From: an uncultured Comamonadaceae bacterium
GTDB taxonomy: Bacteria > Pseudomonadota > Gammaproteobacteria > Burkholderiales > Burkholderiaceae
Length of the DNA stretch: 12,121 bases
Reading direction: 5' to 3'
Assembly (NCBI GenBank): GCA_946482595.1
Contig: CAMLSD010000124.1
Coordinates: forward strand, 1-12,121
Position numbers and translations under genes: made by a program. Within the stretch, counting starts at the first letter, position 1. Each line of letters starts with the position of its first letter. Under the pieces are notes generated by a model. It did not search any database and was not told where the DNA came from. It saw nothing but the letters and a program-made list of their open reading frames with translations. Below, one piece after another: positions 1 to 7,784 of the stretch.

Positions 1-6
1 GAATGA

Positions 7-50
7 CTCCCTCGCCCCCGGGGACGGGGGGGGAGGGAGAGGGGGTGGGG
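7..50. other. G-rich tract with inverted repeat (candidate hairpin or G-quadruplex, possible terminator)
   Basis: Bases 7-13 (CTCCCTC) are complementary to 33-39 and bases 15-19 (CCCCC) to 27-31, leaving one G/G mismatch and a loop of about 7 bases, so a 12-bp GC-rich hairpin is possible. The same plus-strand stretch carries five runs of three or more G (20-23, 26-33, 35-37, 41-45, 47-50) with loops of 1-3 bases, which fits the usual G-quadruplex pattern. It lies about 50-95 bases past the stop of the leftward transporter gene, where a terminator would be expected. No T-tract follows on the minus strand, so a classical intrinsic terminator is not shown. Structure potential is seen; function is inference. 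Confidence 0.4.
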
Positions 51-101
51 CAACCGCTGCAAGCTCAGCTCGCAGCAACGGCCCTCCCCCTCGTTTGCGT
101 C

Positions 102-1406
102 TCAGCCCTCGGCAGGCGCAGCGTCACCCGGCCGGCTGGCCAGCACCTTGTCGACCCGCTTGCCGTCCAGGTCGACCACCTCGAAGCGCCAGCCGCTCCA
201 CTCCACCACATCGGCGGTGCGCGGCAGGCGGCCGAGCAGCAGCATGATCATGCCGGCCAGGGTGTTGTAGCGCCCGCGGTCCTCGTCGGGCAGCTCCTTC
301 AGCTCGAGCCTGTCCTTCAGCTCGGGCACCGGGATCAGGCCGTCGATCAGCCAGGAGCCGTCCTCACGCTGCACGGCCCAGGCATCGTCGGCCTCATGGG
401 TGGTGAACTCGCCGGTGATGGCCTCCAGCACGTCCTGCAGCGTGATCACGCCCTGGATCTCGCCATATTCGTCGACCACGAACACCATCTGCATGCTCGA
501 CACGCGGAAGTTCTCGAGCAGCTCCATGCCGGTCAGGGTCTCGGGCACGAACACCGGCGCCTGCAGGCTTTCGGTGAGATCCAGGCTGCGACCCTGTGAC
601 AGCTGGTGCAGCAGTTGCCGCGCCGTGACCACACCGATCACGTCGTCGAGCCCGCCACGGCACACCGGGTAGCGTGAGTGTTCGGTCTGGCCGATGAGCA
701 GCAGCGTCTCGTCGATCGGCGCCTCGGCGTCGAGCCAGGCGATGTCGCCGCGCGGGATCATCATCGAGGTGATCTGGCGGTCGTCGAGGCGGAACACGTT
801 GCGCACCATCTGGTGCTCGTGCGCCTCGATGACACCGGCGTCCAGCCCCTCTTCCAGGCTGGCGGCGATCTCTTCTTCGGTCACGCCGCGGTTGGGGTTG
901 TCCTTGATGCCCAGCACCTTGAGCACGCCGTGCGTCGCCGCGGTCAGCAGCTTCACGAAGGGCCGCGCGATGAAGGACAGCCATTCCATCGGCTGCGCCA
1001 CCAGGCGGGCCACCGCCTCCGGGTACATCTGGCCCAGGCGCTTGGGCACCAGTTCGCCAAAGATGATCGTGAGGAAGGTGATGATCACGACCACCAGCGC
1101 CGTGCCGGCGATGTCGGCTGCCTGTTCGGGCACGTTGAAGGTGAGCCCGAGCCAGTCGGCCAGCGGCTTGGAGAACGCCGCTTCACCGACGATGCCGTTG
1201 AGCACGCCGATCGAGGTGATCCCGATCTGCACGGTCGACAGGAACTTCGTCGGGTCCTCGTGCAGCACCATCGCCGCCTTGGCACCGGCGTCACCGGTTT
1301 CGACCAGCACCTGCAGCCGCGCCTTGCGAGCAGCCGTCAGGGCCATTTCGGACATCGCGAAGATGCCGTTGAGAAGAATCAGGAAGACTAAAAGGGCAAC
1401 GTCCAT
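102..1406 (-). CDS. CNNM/CorC-type membrane protein (DUF21-CBS-CBS-CorC_HlyC)
   Basis: This is a probable inner-membrane divalent-cation (Mg2+/Co2+ efflux type) transporter or its regulator; many databases call the family 'hemolysin family protein'. The 434-residue length is normal. An N-terminal CNNM (DUF21) membrane domain covers about residues 1-195. It has hydrophobic segments near 3-18, 57-76 and 98-118, the family signature SEMAL (19-23) and FGELVPK (116-122). A CBS pair follows at about 205-335, starting with the family-typical MIPR (216-219) and including VVDEYG (310-315). CBS pairs in this family bind adenine nucleotides. A CorC_HlyC domain closes the protein at about 345-425. The start ATG follows a weak GGGG-like ribosome site. 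The gene is divergent from apaH across 69 bp. CorC and HlyC names are historical, and haemolytic activity should not be assumed. The family call is firm; the transported ion is inferred. Confidence 0.93.
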   Translation of the reverse strand: MDVALLVFLILLNGIFAMSEMALTAARKARLQVLVETGDAGAKAAMVLHEDPTKFLSTVQIGITSIGVLNGIVGEAAFSKPLADWLGLTFNVPEQAADIAGTALVVVIITFLTIIFGELVPKRLGQMYPEAVARLVAQPMEWLSFIARPFVKLLTAATHGVLKVLGIKDNPNRGVTEEEIAASLEEGLDAGVIEAHEHQMVRNVFRLDDRQITSMMIPRGDIAWLDAEAPIDETLLLIGQTEHSRYPVCRGGLDDVIGVVTARQLLHQLSQGRSLDLTESLQAPVFVPETLTGMELLENFRVSSMQMVFVVDEYGEIQGVITLQDVLEAITGEFTTHEADDAWAVQREDGSWLIDGLIPVPELKDRLELKELPDEDRGRYNTLAGMIMLLLGRLPRTADVVEWSGWRFEVVDLDGKRVDKVLASRPGDAAPAEG

Positions 1407-1475
1407 TCAGGGCCCCGCGGGCAGATCCCGTCGGGCCAGAGCCAGCAAACCCCGGCAGCGTAGCAGAATCGGTCC

Positions 1476-2300
1476 ATGATCTACCTCATTGGCGACCTGC
1501 AGGGGTGCTGTGACCCCCTCGAACGACTGCTGGCCGAAATCGGTTTCAGCCCCTCACGCGACCGGATTCACCCGCTGGGCGATCTGATCAACCGCGGCCC
1601 GGGCTCGCTTTCGGTGCTGCGCCGACTGCACGGCCTGGGCAATGCCGCCGTCAGCCTGCTGGGCAACCATGACCTGCATTTCCTGGCCGTGGCCCACGGG
1701 ATCCGCCGGCCGCATCGCTCGGACACGGTCGGTGCGATCCTCGACGACCCGCAACGCGACCACTGGCTGGACTGGCTGCGCCACCAGCACATGGCCCTGC
1801 ACACCGAGGGTTACCTCATGGTGCACGCCGGTGTGGTGCCGCAATGGACGGTGGCGCAGACGCTGACGCTCGCTGCCGAGGTCGAGTCCGAATTGCGCAG
1901 CGATCACCTCCCCACTTTCCTGCAGGTGATGTACGGCAACGAACCCGCCCAGTGGAGTGACGCGCTGCAAGGCCATGACCGCCTGCGGTTCACCGTGAAT
2001 GCCCTCACCCGGCTGCGCTTCTGCTCGCCCGAGGGCCGCATGGACTTCGACGCCAAGGAAGGCCTGGACGCCGCGCCGCCCGGCATGCTGCCGTGGTTCG
2101 ACGTGCCCGGACGCCGCACCGCCGACACCCCGATCGCCTGCGGCCACTGGTCCACCCTGGGCCTGCTCAGCCGCCCCGATCTGCTGGCCATCGACACCGG
2201 CTGCGTCTGGGGCGGCCAGCTCACGGCCGTGCGCATCGACGGCGGGCGCCGCGAGGTGATCCAGGTGCCGTGCGAACAGGCGCAAAAGCCCGGGCAGTGA
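1476..2300 (+). CDS. apaH: Symmetrical bis(5'-nucleosyl)-tetraphosphatase (ApaH)
   Basis: ApaH hydrolyses Ap4A to two ADP, which limits this stress-linked dinucleotide. It also removes Np4-type caps from RNA in enterobacteria. It is a cytosolic metallophosphatase of the PPP type. The 274 residues are close to the usual 270-280. The metal and phosphate motifs are all visible: GDLQGC (6-11), GDLINRGP (35-42), GNHD (63-66), the histidine of MVHAGVVP (H116) and CGHWS (H223). The GDLQGC N-terminus is typical of ApaH rather than of Ser/Thr phosphatases. No Shine-Dalgarno sequence precedes the ATG; the bases just upstream read CAGAATCGGTCC. Translation from ATG keeps the first beta strand and first motif intact, so this start is preferred. 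In E. coli apaH lies with rsmA/apaG; here it stands alone, followed by a tRNA gene. Confidence 0.96.
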   Translation: MIYLIGDLQGCCDPLERLLAEIGFSPSRDRIHPLGDLINRGPGSLSVLRRLHGLGNAAVSLLGNHDLHFLAVAHGIRRPHRSDTVGAILDDPQRDHWLDWLRHQHMALHTEGYLMVHAGVVPQWTVAQTLTLAAEVESELRSDHLPTFLQVMYGNEPAQWSDALQGHDRLRFTVNALTRLRFCSPEGRMDFDAKEGLDAAPPGMLPWFDVPGRRTADTPIACGHWSTLGLLSRPDLLAIDTGCVWGGQLTAVRIDGGRREVIQVPCEQAQKPGQ

Positions 2301-2360
2301 ACACCCGACCCGCCCGATGGCGCCACGGCGTTCAACTTCGGCGACAATACGGGCCCTGCT

Positions 2361-2450
2361 GGAGGTGTGGCCGAGCGGTTTAAGGCACTGGTCTTGAAAA
2401 CCAGCGAGGGTTTGCGCCCTCCGTGAGTTCGAATCTCACCGCCTCCGCCA
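2361..2450 (+). tRNA. tRNA-Ser (anticodon UGA), CCA encoded
   Basis: This is a complete class II tRNA. The acceptor stem GGAGGTG pairs with CGCCTCC (one T-G pair), followed by discriminator G and an encoded CCA at 2448-2450. The anticodon stem CTGGT/ACCAG encloses the loop CTTGAAA, giving anticodon TGA (read as UGA), which decodes UCA and other UCN serine codons. The long variable arm, with stem GAGGG/CCCTC, is the serine hallmark. The T arm is GTGAG-TTCGAAT-CTCAC. A -10-like GACAAT sits at 2343-2348, about 13 bases before the 5' end, but no good -35 accompanies it. No terminator is visible after the gene; an open reading frame starts 13 bases later. Confidence 0.97.
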
Positions 2451-2463
2451 GCAGAATTCACCC

Positions 2464-3366
2464 ATGGCCTCCCCTGCCCTGACCCGCCGCCGTCTGCTGG
2501 CCGCTTCGTGCGCGCTCGCGGTGCTGCCGGCCCACCTGCAGGCCGAGGCGGCAAGCGAGCCGTTTTTCGACGCGCACGTGCATCTCAACGACCTGGACCT
2601 GCAGCTGCAGCTGATGTCGCGGTTCAACATTCCCAGGGCGGTGATCTTCTGGGGGCGGCGCAGTGACAACCAGCGCATCCTGGAGGCCGCGCAGGCCCAT
2701 CCGGGCCGGCTGGTGCCATTTGCCTCGATCTCCCCGGAGCGGCGCGACTACCGGCCGCTGTGGACACGTGAAGACCCGGCCCTGCTGGACGAACTCGAGC
2801 GCACGATCGAAGCCGGCCAGGGCGCCGTGCGCGGCATCGGCGAGATCTCGGCGGTGCACTTCCCGTCGTCAGGCTTCCCCGAAACCGATTTCGACCCGGC
2901 CGGCTCGACGATGCGCGGCATCTTCGCGATCGCGCGCAAGCACCGCCTGCCGGTCATGGTCCATGTGGAGCTGACGCGCCTGCGCGAGCTGGCCTGGCTG
3001 ATGAGTGCCTATCGCGACGTGCCCACGATCTGGGCGCACGGCGGTTATGCCCCGCTGGTGATCGCCGAGCGCATGCTCGCCGAGCATGCCAACCTCGTGT
3101 TCGAGCTGAGCGCCCGCACCTGGCCGCTGCACCCGCGTTCGCCCGAGTACACGCTGTTCAACGGCCCGCAGGTCTGGCCGCGCTGGTTGGCGCTGATCGA
3201 GCGCATGCCGCAGCGTTTCATCGTGGGCACGGATGCCAGCCACCACAGCCTGGCGGCTGAAGAAATGAAGATCACCAGCGTTCAGCGCTTCCTGGCCCAG
3301 CTCAGCCCGGCGGCCCGCCCGGCCGTGGCGATGCACACGCTCGACGCCTTGCTGGCGCCGCGCTGA
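2464..3366 (+). CDS. Exported metal-dependent amidohydrolase (amidohydrolase_2 / TIM-barrel type)
   Basis: This is a putative periplasmic hydrolase or decarboxylase of the amidohydrolase superfamily; the substrate is unknown. The 300 residues begin with a signal peptide: TRRRLLAA (7-14, twin-arginine-like), a hydrophobic core to about 22, and Ala-rich cleavage options around 27-30. The barrel starts at once with the metal-binding D-A-H-V-H (36-40). Further candidate ligands are E127 in GIGEIS, H167 in MVHVE, H192 in WAHGGY and D257 in VGTDASHH. This fits the amidohydrolase_2 pattern. The ATG directly before the signal peptide is the only sensible start, yet the 13 bases between the tRNA CCA and the ATG (GCAGAATTCACCC) contain no Shine-Dalgarno sequence. 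The gene is probably co-transcribed with the tRNA. It is convergent with the next gene, with stops 13 bases apart. Sec export, rather than Tat, remains possible. Confidence 0.85.
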   Translation: MASPALTRRRLLAASCALAVLPAHLQAEAASEPFFDAHVHLNDLDLQLQLMSRFNIPRAVIFWGRRSDNQRILEAAQAHPGRLVPFASISPERRDYRPLWTREDPALLDELERTIEAGQGAVRGIGEISAVHFPSSGFPETDFDPAGSTMRGIFAIARKHRLPVMVHVELTRLRELAWLMSAYRDVPTIWAHGGYAPLVIAERMLAEHANLVFELSARTWPLHPRSPEYTLFNGPQVWPRWLALIERMPQRFIVGTDASHHSLAAEEMKITSVQRFLAQLSPAARPAVAMHTLDALLAPR

Positions 3367-3384
3367 GCCGGCGACCGCCTCAGC
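3362..3384. terminator. Inverted repeat between convergent stop codons (weak bidirectional terminator candidate)
   Basis: GCTGAG (3362-3367) is complementary to CTCAGC (3379-3384), and GGC/GCC (3370-3372/3377-3379) offers an alternative inner pairing. The 6-bp stem contains the TGA of the amidohydrolase and the TCA (reverse-strand TGA) of the hybrid kinase. No T-tract flanks either side. Part of the symmetry follows trivially from facing TGA stops. It is the only hairpin in the 13-base gap, hence listed. Confidence 0.2.
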
Positions 3385-5776
3385 CGAACTGGCCGATCAG
3401 GCCGGCCAGCCGTTCGACCGTGTGCTCCTTGTTCAGCACCGCCTGCACGCCCAGCGCCAGGGCACGGGTCTGCAGTTCGTCCGACAGGTAGCCCGAGCTC
3501 AGGATGATGGGCAGGCCCGGGCGGATCGTGCGCACGGCGCTGGCCAGCTCCAGCCCGGACGTGCCGGGCATGTTGTAGTCGGTCACCAGCACGTCGAAGT
3601 CCTCCGGGCCGGCACGCAGGCGTTCCAGGGCCTGGATCGCATCGGCGCAGGTGGTCACGGCATGGCCGTCGCGCTGCAGCAGTCCTTCGACCATGATGCC
3701 CATGACCTCATCGTCATCGACGTACAGCACACGCCGCGGCGAGACCGACTCGGGCAGGCGCAGGGGTGGCGCTTCGCTCCAGGCACCTGCTGCGGGCTCC
3801 GGTGCCGGGCCGTCCTGCTGCAGCGGCAGATAGACATGAAAGGTCGTTCCCTGCCCTTCGACACTGTCGACACGGATGGTGCCGCCGTGCGAGGTGACGA
3901 TGCCGTGCGCCACGGGCAACCCGAGGCCAGTGCCCCGGCCGACCGGCTTGGTGGTGAAGAAGGGCTCGAACAGGCGGTTGAGATGCGCTTCGGCAATGCC
4001 GCAACCGGTATCGCTCACCCACAGGTGGGCATAGCGCCCGGCGGGCAGCGCCGGGTTGTGGGCTGTGGCCGGCAGGCCGGGGGTATCGAGCAGGGCCATG
4101 CTGACGGCCACCCGCCCCGGTTGGTCGCCCAGCGCATGCCAGGCGTTGGTGCACAGGTTGACAACCACCTGGTGCATCTGCGTGGCATCGGCCCGCACCC
4201 ACAATGGCTGGGTGTCCAGCGAGGTCTCCAGCCAGACGGTGGGCGGCAAGGTCACGCGCAGCAGCGCCAGCGACTCCTGCACCATGGGCTGCAGCGCCTG
4301 CACGCTGAAGGCCTGCGGCTGCCGGCGGCTGAACGCAAGGATCTGCTGCACCAGATCGCGCGCCCGGACGGCGCCCTTGTGGATCTGCGCCAGGTGCGTC
4401 CGGGCCGGATGACCGGCATCGACATGGCCCTGCGCCAGGGCCAGGTTGCCCAGGATGCCGCCGAGCACGTTGTTGAAGTCGTGCGCGATGCCACCGGCCA
4501 GTGTGCCCAGCGATTCCATCTTCTGGGCTTCGCGCAACTGGTCTTCGAGCGCACGGCGGGCCTGGTCGGCCTTGAGCTGGTCGGTGATGTCACGCACGAA
4601 CGCGCAGTTGAACTCGCGGTCACCATAGGCGATGAAGTGCGCACTGATGTCGACGTCGAATTCACTGCCATCGCGCCGGCGGTGACGGCTCACGACGTTG
4701 ACGATGCCCTTTTCGCGCAGTTCGGCCCAGTGTGCCGGCCAGCGCTCGAACGGAAACGCCACGTCGATGTCGTTGACGCCCATCTGAAGCAGTTCGGCGC
4801 GAGAGTAGCCGGTGCTGCGGCACACCGTCTCGTTGACGTCGATGAAGCGGCCGTGTTCGTCGATCCAGAACATCGACACCGCCACATGGTCGACGGTGAA
4901 GCGTGCCATGCGCAAGGCCTGTTCGGCACGCGTGCGTTCGATGGCCAGGGCGGCCATCTGGGCCGCGTCGGAGATGGTCGCGATGTCGTCGTCGTCCGGC
5001 ACCCCGGCATAGGGCCGGTACATCGCAAAGCTGCCGAGCACACGGCCCGAGCCGTCACGCACCGGTTCGGACCAGCACGACACCATGCCCGACAGGCGGG
5101 CGAGGTCGCGGTAGTCGTCCCACAGGGGGTCGAGGTGGATGTTCTCGGAGATGACGCGCCGGCCCAGGTAGGCGGCCGTGCCGCACGAGCCGGCGCGCGG
5201 GCCGATCTCGGCACCGTCCAGCGCCTGGTTGTAGCTGGCGGGCATGCGGTTGCCACAGGCCACCTGCACACGCTTGCCGTCCTCGCTGAGCAATAGCAGG
5301 GTGCACACGGTATCGGCATGGGTGGCCTCGACGGATTGCACCACCGCGTCGAGCACCGTGCGGTACGGCGCGCCGGCCAGCAACAGCGACATGGTGTGTG
5401 CCCGGCCGGTTTCTCGCGCCTCGATGCGCTGCTGCTCGGTCACGTCGCGGCCCAGGCCGAAGATGCGTTGACCGCTGCCATCGCGATGCAGCCGCCACGC
5501 CAGCACATGTTCGCTGCCGTCGCGTGCCGGCATGCGGCATTCGAACTCGTCGCGCAGGGGGCCGCGGTGGATCTCGGCCAGGGCCGATTCGGCGGTTGCC
5601 CGATCTTCGGGTTGCAGCAGGTCGAGCCAGCGCCGCCCGATCAGTTCGCCGGGCGCCCAGCCCAGGTGACGCTGCCACGCCGCATTGGCCCGCACCAGGC
5701 AGCCATCGAGCCCGGCCACGAACAGGACCTCGGACGACAGGTCGAACAGCTGATCGCAATCATCCGGCGCAGACAC
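3380..5776 (-). CDS. Soluble PAS-GAF-PAS hybrid sensor histidine kinase with C-terminal receiver
   Basis: This cytosolic sensor kinase has no membrane segment or signal peptide. Counting from an upstream TTG (5806), the order is: PAS about 15-125; GAF about 140-292 with the subfamily motif GPRAGSCGTAAYLG (202-215); PAS about 300-412; HisKA with H442 in GGIAHDFNN; HATPase with the N box VVNLCTNAWHAL (548-559), DTGCGI (599-604), FEPFFTTK and GRGTGLGL; and a receiver about 692-806. The receiver keeps its acidic pocket (DDDE), phospho-acceptor D743 and K793, but K793 is followed by Glu rather than the usual Pro. The HDFNN H-box is typical of PAS-linked hybrid kinases of the NtrB-like type. I choose the GTG at 5776 (798 residues) because GGAG lies 9 bases before it. 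The TTG at 5806 (808 residues) has no such site and adds ten residues before the PAS. No Hpt domain is present, so its receiver may act as a phosphate sink or pass phosphate to an external Hpt. It is the last gene of the signalling run. Confidence 0.92.
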   Translation of the reverse strand: MSAPDDCDQLFDLSSEVLFVAGLDGCLVRANAAWQRHLGWAPGELIGRRWLDLLQPEDRATAESALAEIHRGPLRDEFECRMPARDGSEHVLAWRLHRDGSGQRIFGLGRDVTEQQRIEARETGRAHTMSLLLAGAPYRTVLDAVVQSVEATHADTVCTLLLLSEDGKRVQVACGNRMPASYNQALDGAEIGPRAGSCGTAAYLGRRVISENIHLDPLWDDYRDLARLSGMVSCWSEPVRDGSGRVLGSFAMYRPYAGVPDDDDIATISDAAQMAALAIERTRAEQALRMARFTVDHVAVSMFWIDEHGRFIDVNETVCRSTGYSRAELLQMGVNDIDVAFPFERWPAHWAELREKGIVNVVSRHRRRDGSEFDVDISAHFIAYGDREFNCAFVRDITDQLKADQARRALEDQLREAQKMESLGTLAGGIAHDFNNVLGGILGNLALAQGHVDAGHPARTHLAQIHKGAVRARDLVQQILAFSRRQPQAFSVQALQPMVQESLALLRVTLPPTVWLETSLDTQPLWVRADATQMHQVVVNLCTNAWHALGDQPGRVAVSMALLDTPGLPATAHNPALPAGRYAHLWVSDTGCGIAEAHLNRLFEPFFTTKPVGRGTGLGLPVAHGIVTSHGGTIRVDSVEGQGTTFHVYLPLQQDGPAPEPAAGAWSEAPPLRLPESVSPRRVLYVDDDEVMGIMVEGLLQRDGHAVTTCADAIQALERLRAGPEDFDVLVTDYNMPGTSGLELASAVRTIRPGLPIILSSGYLSDELQTRALALGVQAVLNKEHTVERLAGLIGQFG

Positions 5777-5785
5777 GTCAACAAA

Positions 5786-5789
5786 CTCC
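5786..5789 (-). promoter_or_regulatory. Ribosome binding site GGAG that favours the GTG start at 5776
   Basis: On the minus strand GGAG is followed by TTTGTTGAC (9 bases) and then GTG. The alternative TTG at 5806 is preceded by GACCACC, which has no Shine-Dalgarno match. The site therefore decides the start of the PAS-GAF-PAS kinase. Confidence 0.55.
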
Positions 5790-5822
5790 AGGGTCGGCTC
5801 GGGCAAGGTGGTCGCAGCCGTC

Positions 5823-7784
5823 TCAGGCCACGCAGGTGCGATTCTTGCCCGTGCGCTTGGCCTCGTACAGGGCTTCGTCGGCCCGATCGAGGGTTTCCTC
5901 CAGCCGCTCGCCGGCGCGGAACAGGGTCACGCCGGCCGAGAAGGTCACGAAGACCTGCTTGTTCTCGTGCATGAAAAAGCTGGCCGTGAGCGTGCGCTGC
6001 AGACGCGACAGCACGGTCTTGGCTTCTTCGGTGTTGGTCTGCGGCAACAGCACGACAAACTCCTCGCCGCCATAACGCGCCACGGTGTCCATCGGGCGCA
6101 GGGCCTGCTTGACGCTGTTGGCCAGGAACTTCAAGGCCTGGTCGCCCGTCTGGTGGCCCAGCGAGTCGTTGAGCTTCTTGAAGTTGTCGATGTCGAGCAG
6201 CCCGACCGACAGCTCCCCGCCGCTGCGCTGCATGCGCGCATGTTCGGTGTCGAAGGCCTGGATCAGGCCGCGGCGGTTGGCGATTTCGGTCAGCTGATCG
6301 GTCGAGACCTCGGTGGACAGGCGCTGCAGCTCGGCTTCGAGCTCGCGCACGCGGGCCTGCAGTTCGCTGGCCTGGTCATGCTCGGCCTGCAACTGGGCCT
6401 GGGTGCGCGTGACGGCGCTTTGCACCGACTGGGTTTCCTCGACCAGCTGCTTGACCACGCCGGCCAGGCTCTCCAGGGAATCGGCCTTGGCGATCTCGCC
6501 CGCGTAGCGACCCATGCTGTCGCGGTAGCGGCCGGTCTCGTCGCCCAGGGCGCCGATGCGCTCGAGCATGTTGTTGATCAACTGCTTGAGCACGTCACGC
6601 GCCTGGGTGCGCTCGGCCTTGATCTCCTGCTGCCGGCTGCGGGTGGCATGCAGCATGTGGCTGACGGTGCGCACCGTGCGGGCGGTGAGGCCTTCTTCGA
6701 GCCGGTCGCGGATGGCCGTGCACTGGCCCTGCACCCAGCTGCCGTCCTCGGCCAGGTCGGCCAGGCTGCCGGACAGCTCGCCGCACAGGCCCTGGAGCTG
6801 GTCGACCAGGTGCTGGCGGTGTTCGAGGAGGCGCTGGGCATCACCGGCCCAGCCGCGCCAGTCGGTGGCCAGGTCTTCATCGGCCTGTCCGGCCAAGGGC
6901 TCCAGCAGTTCGTCAAGACGCGACTTCAGCCGCAGGCAGCGTGGGTCGTTGTCGGGCATGGCCTGGGCGATCGCATCGGCCAGTTCGGCCACCACCATCT
7001 GCCAGGTGGCGGGCAGGCGATCGTCAGCTGCCTCTGCCGCATCTGCCGCAGCGGGCAGTGCGGGATGGGCGGCTGCGGCAGGTGTCAGGGGTGGCATGAC
7101 TCCCGAGGCCGGGCCCAGCTCTGCCGGGGCGGTCAGGGGGCCCGAGGCCTGCAGGGCCTCGGCCAGCAGCGGATCACCCTGCATCGCCGGGTCGTCGATG
7201 GTGTCGGTTTCCCAGCTGCCGGCCAGCTGGCCCAGTCGCTGCAGGAGTTGGGCCGGGTCGCTGCGGCTGCCGGACAGCACACGCTGCAGGCTGTCCTTCT
7301 TGCGCGCGCTGGTCCATTGGCGCCCTCCCCGCTCGACCCCCTTGACGAGGCGGGCAATCAACGTGGCCCAGGCCTGGGCCTGGGGGGCCGTGTCGGCCGA
7401 GGTCGCTGCACCCGCCGCGGCCGGGGCTGAAGGCGAGGCAGCGGCCGGTTGCCCCGCACGCGCGAGGGCACGTTCGGCCTGGTCCCACTGGCCGTGCTGC
7501 ACCGCCTCGAGCAGCCCCGGGGCCGTGCCCGCGAGCTGGGCGGCCATGCGCTCGAGCAGGCGCCGTGCCGACGGAGCCGGCGGGGGCTCGCCCGCAGGTT
7601 CGCCGGACTCGGCCCGGTAGGCACGCAGGTAGTTCTCGGGGGTGGGTTCGAGCCGGGCCTGGGCCAGGCGCAGGAGGGCGGCCTTGGCGAGCTGGGCCGG
7701 CGTCTGCGCCGCGCCACCCAGCGGGGCGGGCATCGTGACGCCACCCGGGGTGCGGGACGAACCGGAAGAAGCTGCGTCCGTCAT
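5823..7784 (-). CDS. Diguanylate cyclase (GGEEF) with long helical N-terminus
   Basis: It makes cyclic di-GMP from two GTP. The protein has 653 residues and no membrane segment, so it is cytosolic. Residues 30-60 contain a conserved-looking helix with LEPTPENYLRAY (45-56). Low-complexity Ala/Pro stretches follow at 112-136 and 212-255. Predicted helices run from 260 to about 490 and end in a coiled coil (about 460-490) leading into the GGDEF domain (about 495-653). The active site is GGEEF (572-576), with metal Asp in LLDIDNF (D531). An RxxD inhibitory site, RPMD (563-566), lies exactly five residues before GGEEF, so product inhibition is expected. The domain begins with DQLTEIANRRG, where Glu replaces the usual Gly of LTGL. 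The frame is open further upstream to 7958, but that overlaps the preceding gene and is Arg-rich shadow, so ATG 7784 is preferred. ATG 7733, with GGTGG 7 bases upstream, is an alternative. The helical N-terminus may be a partner-binding or localisation region (inference). Confidence 0.92.
   Translation of the reverse strand: MTDAASSGSSRTPGGVTMPAPLGGAAQTPAQLAKAALLRLAQARLEPTPENYLRAYRAESGEPAGEPPPAPSARRLLERMAAQLAGTAPGLLEAVQHGQWDQAERALARAGQPAAASPSAPAAAGAATSADTAPQAQAWATLIARLVKGVERGGRQWTSARKKDSLQRVLSGSRSDPAQLLQRLGQLAGSWETDTIDDPAMQGDPLLAEALQASGPLTAPAELGPASGVMPPLTPAAAAHPALPAAADAAEAADDRLPATWQMVVAELADAIAQAMPDNDPRCLRLKSRLDELLEPLAGQADEDLATDWRGWAGDAQRLLEHRQHLVDQLQGLCGELSGSLADLAEDGSWVQGQCTAIRDRLEEGLTARTVRTVSHMLHATRSRQQEIKAERTQARDVLKQLINNMLERIGALGDETGRYRDSMGRYAGEIAKADSLESLAGVVKQLVEETQSVQSAVTRTQAQLQAEHDQASELQARVRELEAELQRLSTEVSTDQLTEIANRRGLIQAFDTEHARMQRSGGELSVGLLDIDNFKKLNDSLGHQTGDQALKFLANSVKQALRPMDTVARYGGEEFVVLLPQTNTEEAKTVLSRLQRTLTASFFMHENKQVFVTFSAGVTLFRAGERLEETLDRADEALYEAKRTGKNRTCVA

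Noticed and set aside
1407..1475. Divergent promoter pair between the transporter gene and apaH
   Set aside because: I found no convincing -35/-10 pair on either strand in these 69 bases, only weak partial matches.
2479..2529. Lipoprotein signal (LAASC) in the amidohydrolase
   Set aside because: The Cys at residue 16 lies too early in the hydrophobic core and the preceding residues do not fit a lipobox well; an ordinary cleavable signal near residues 27-30 fits better.
3422..5296. Plus-strand open frame of 624 codons opposite the PAS-GAF-PAS kinase
   Set aside because: It is antisense to a gene with full domain motifs. It is His/Gln/Gly/Val/Arg-rich without recognisable domains, as expected from the mirror frame of high-GC DNA.
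5808..7430. Plus-strand open frame of 540 codons opposite the cyclase gene
   Set aside because: Mirror frame of a real GGEEF gene; Gly/Leu/Ala/Gln-rich with no motif.
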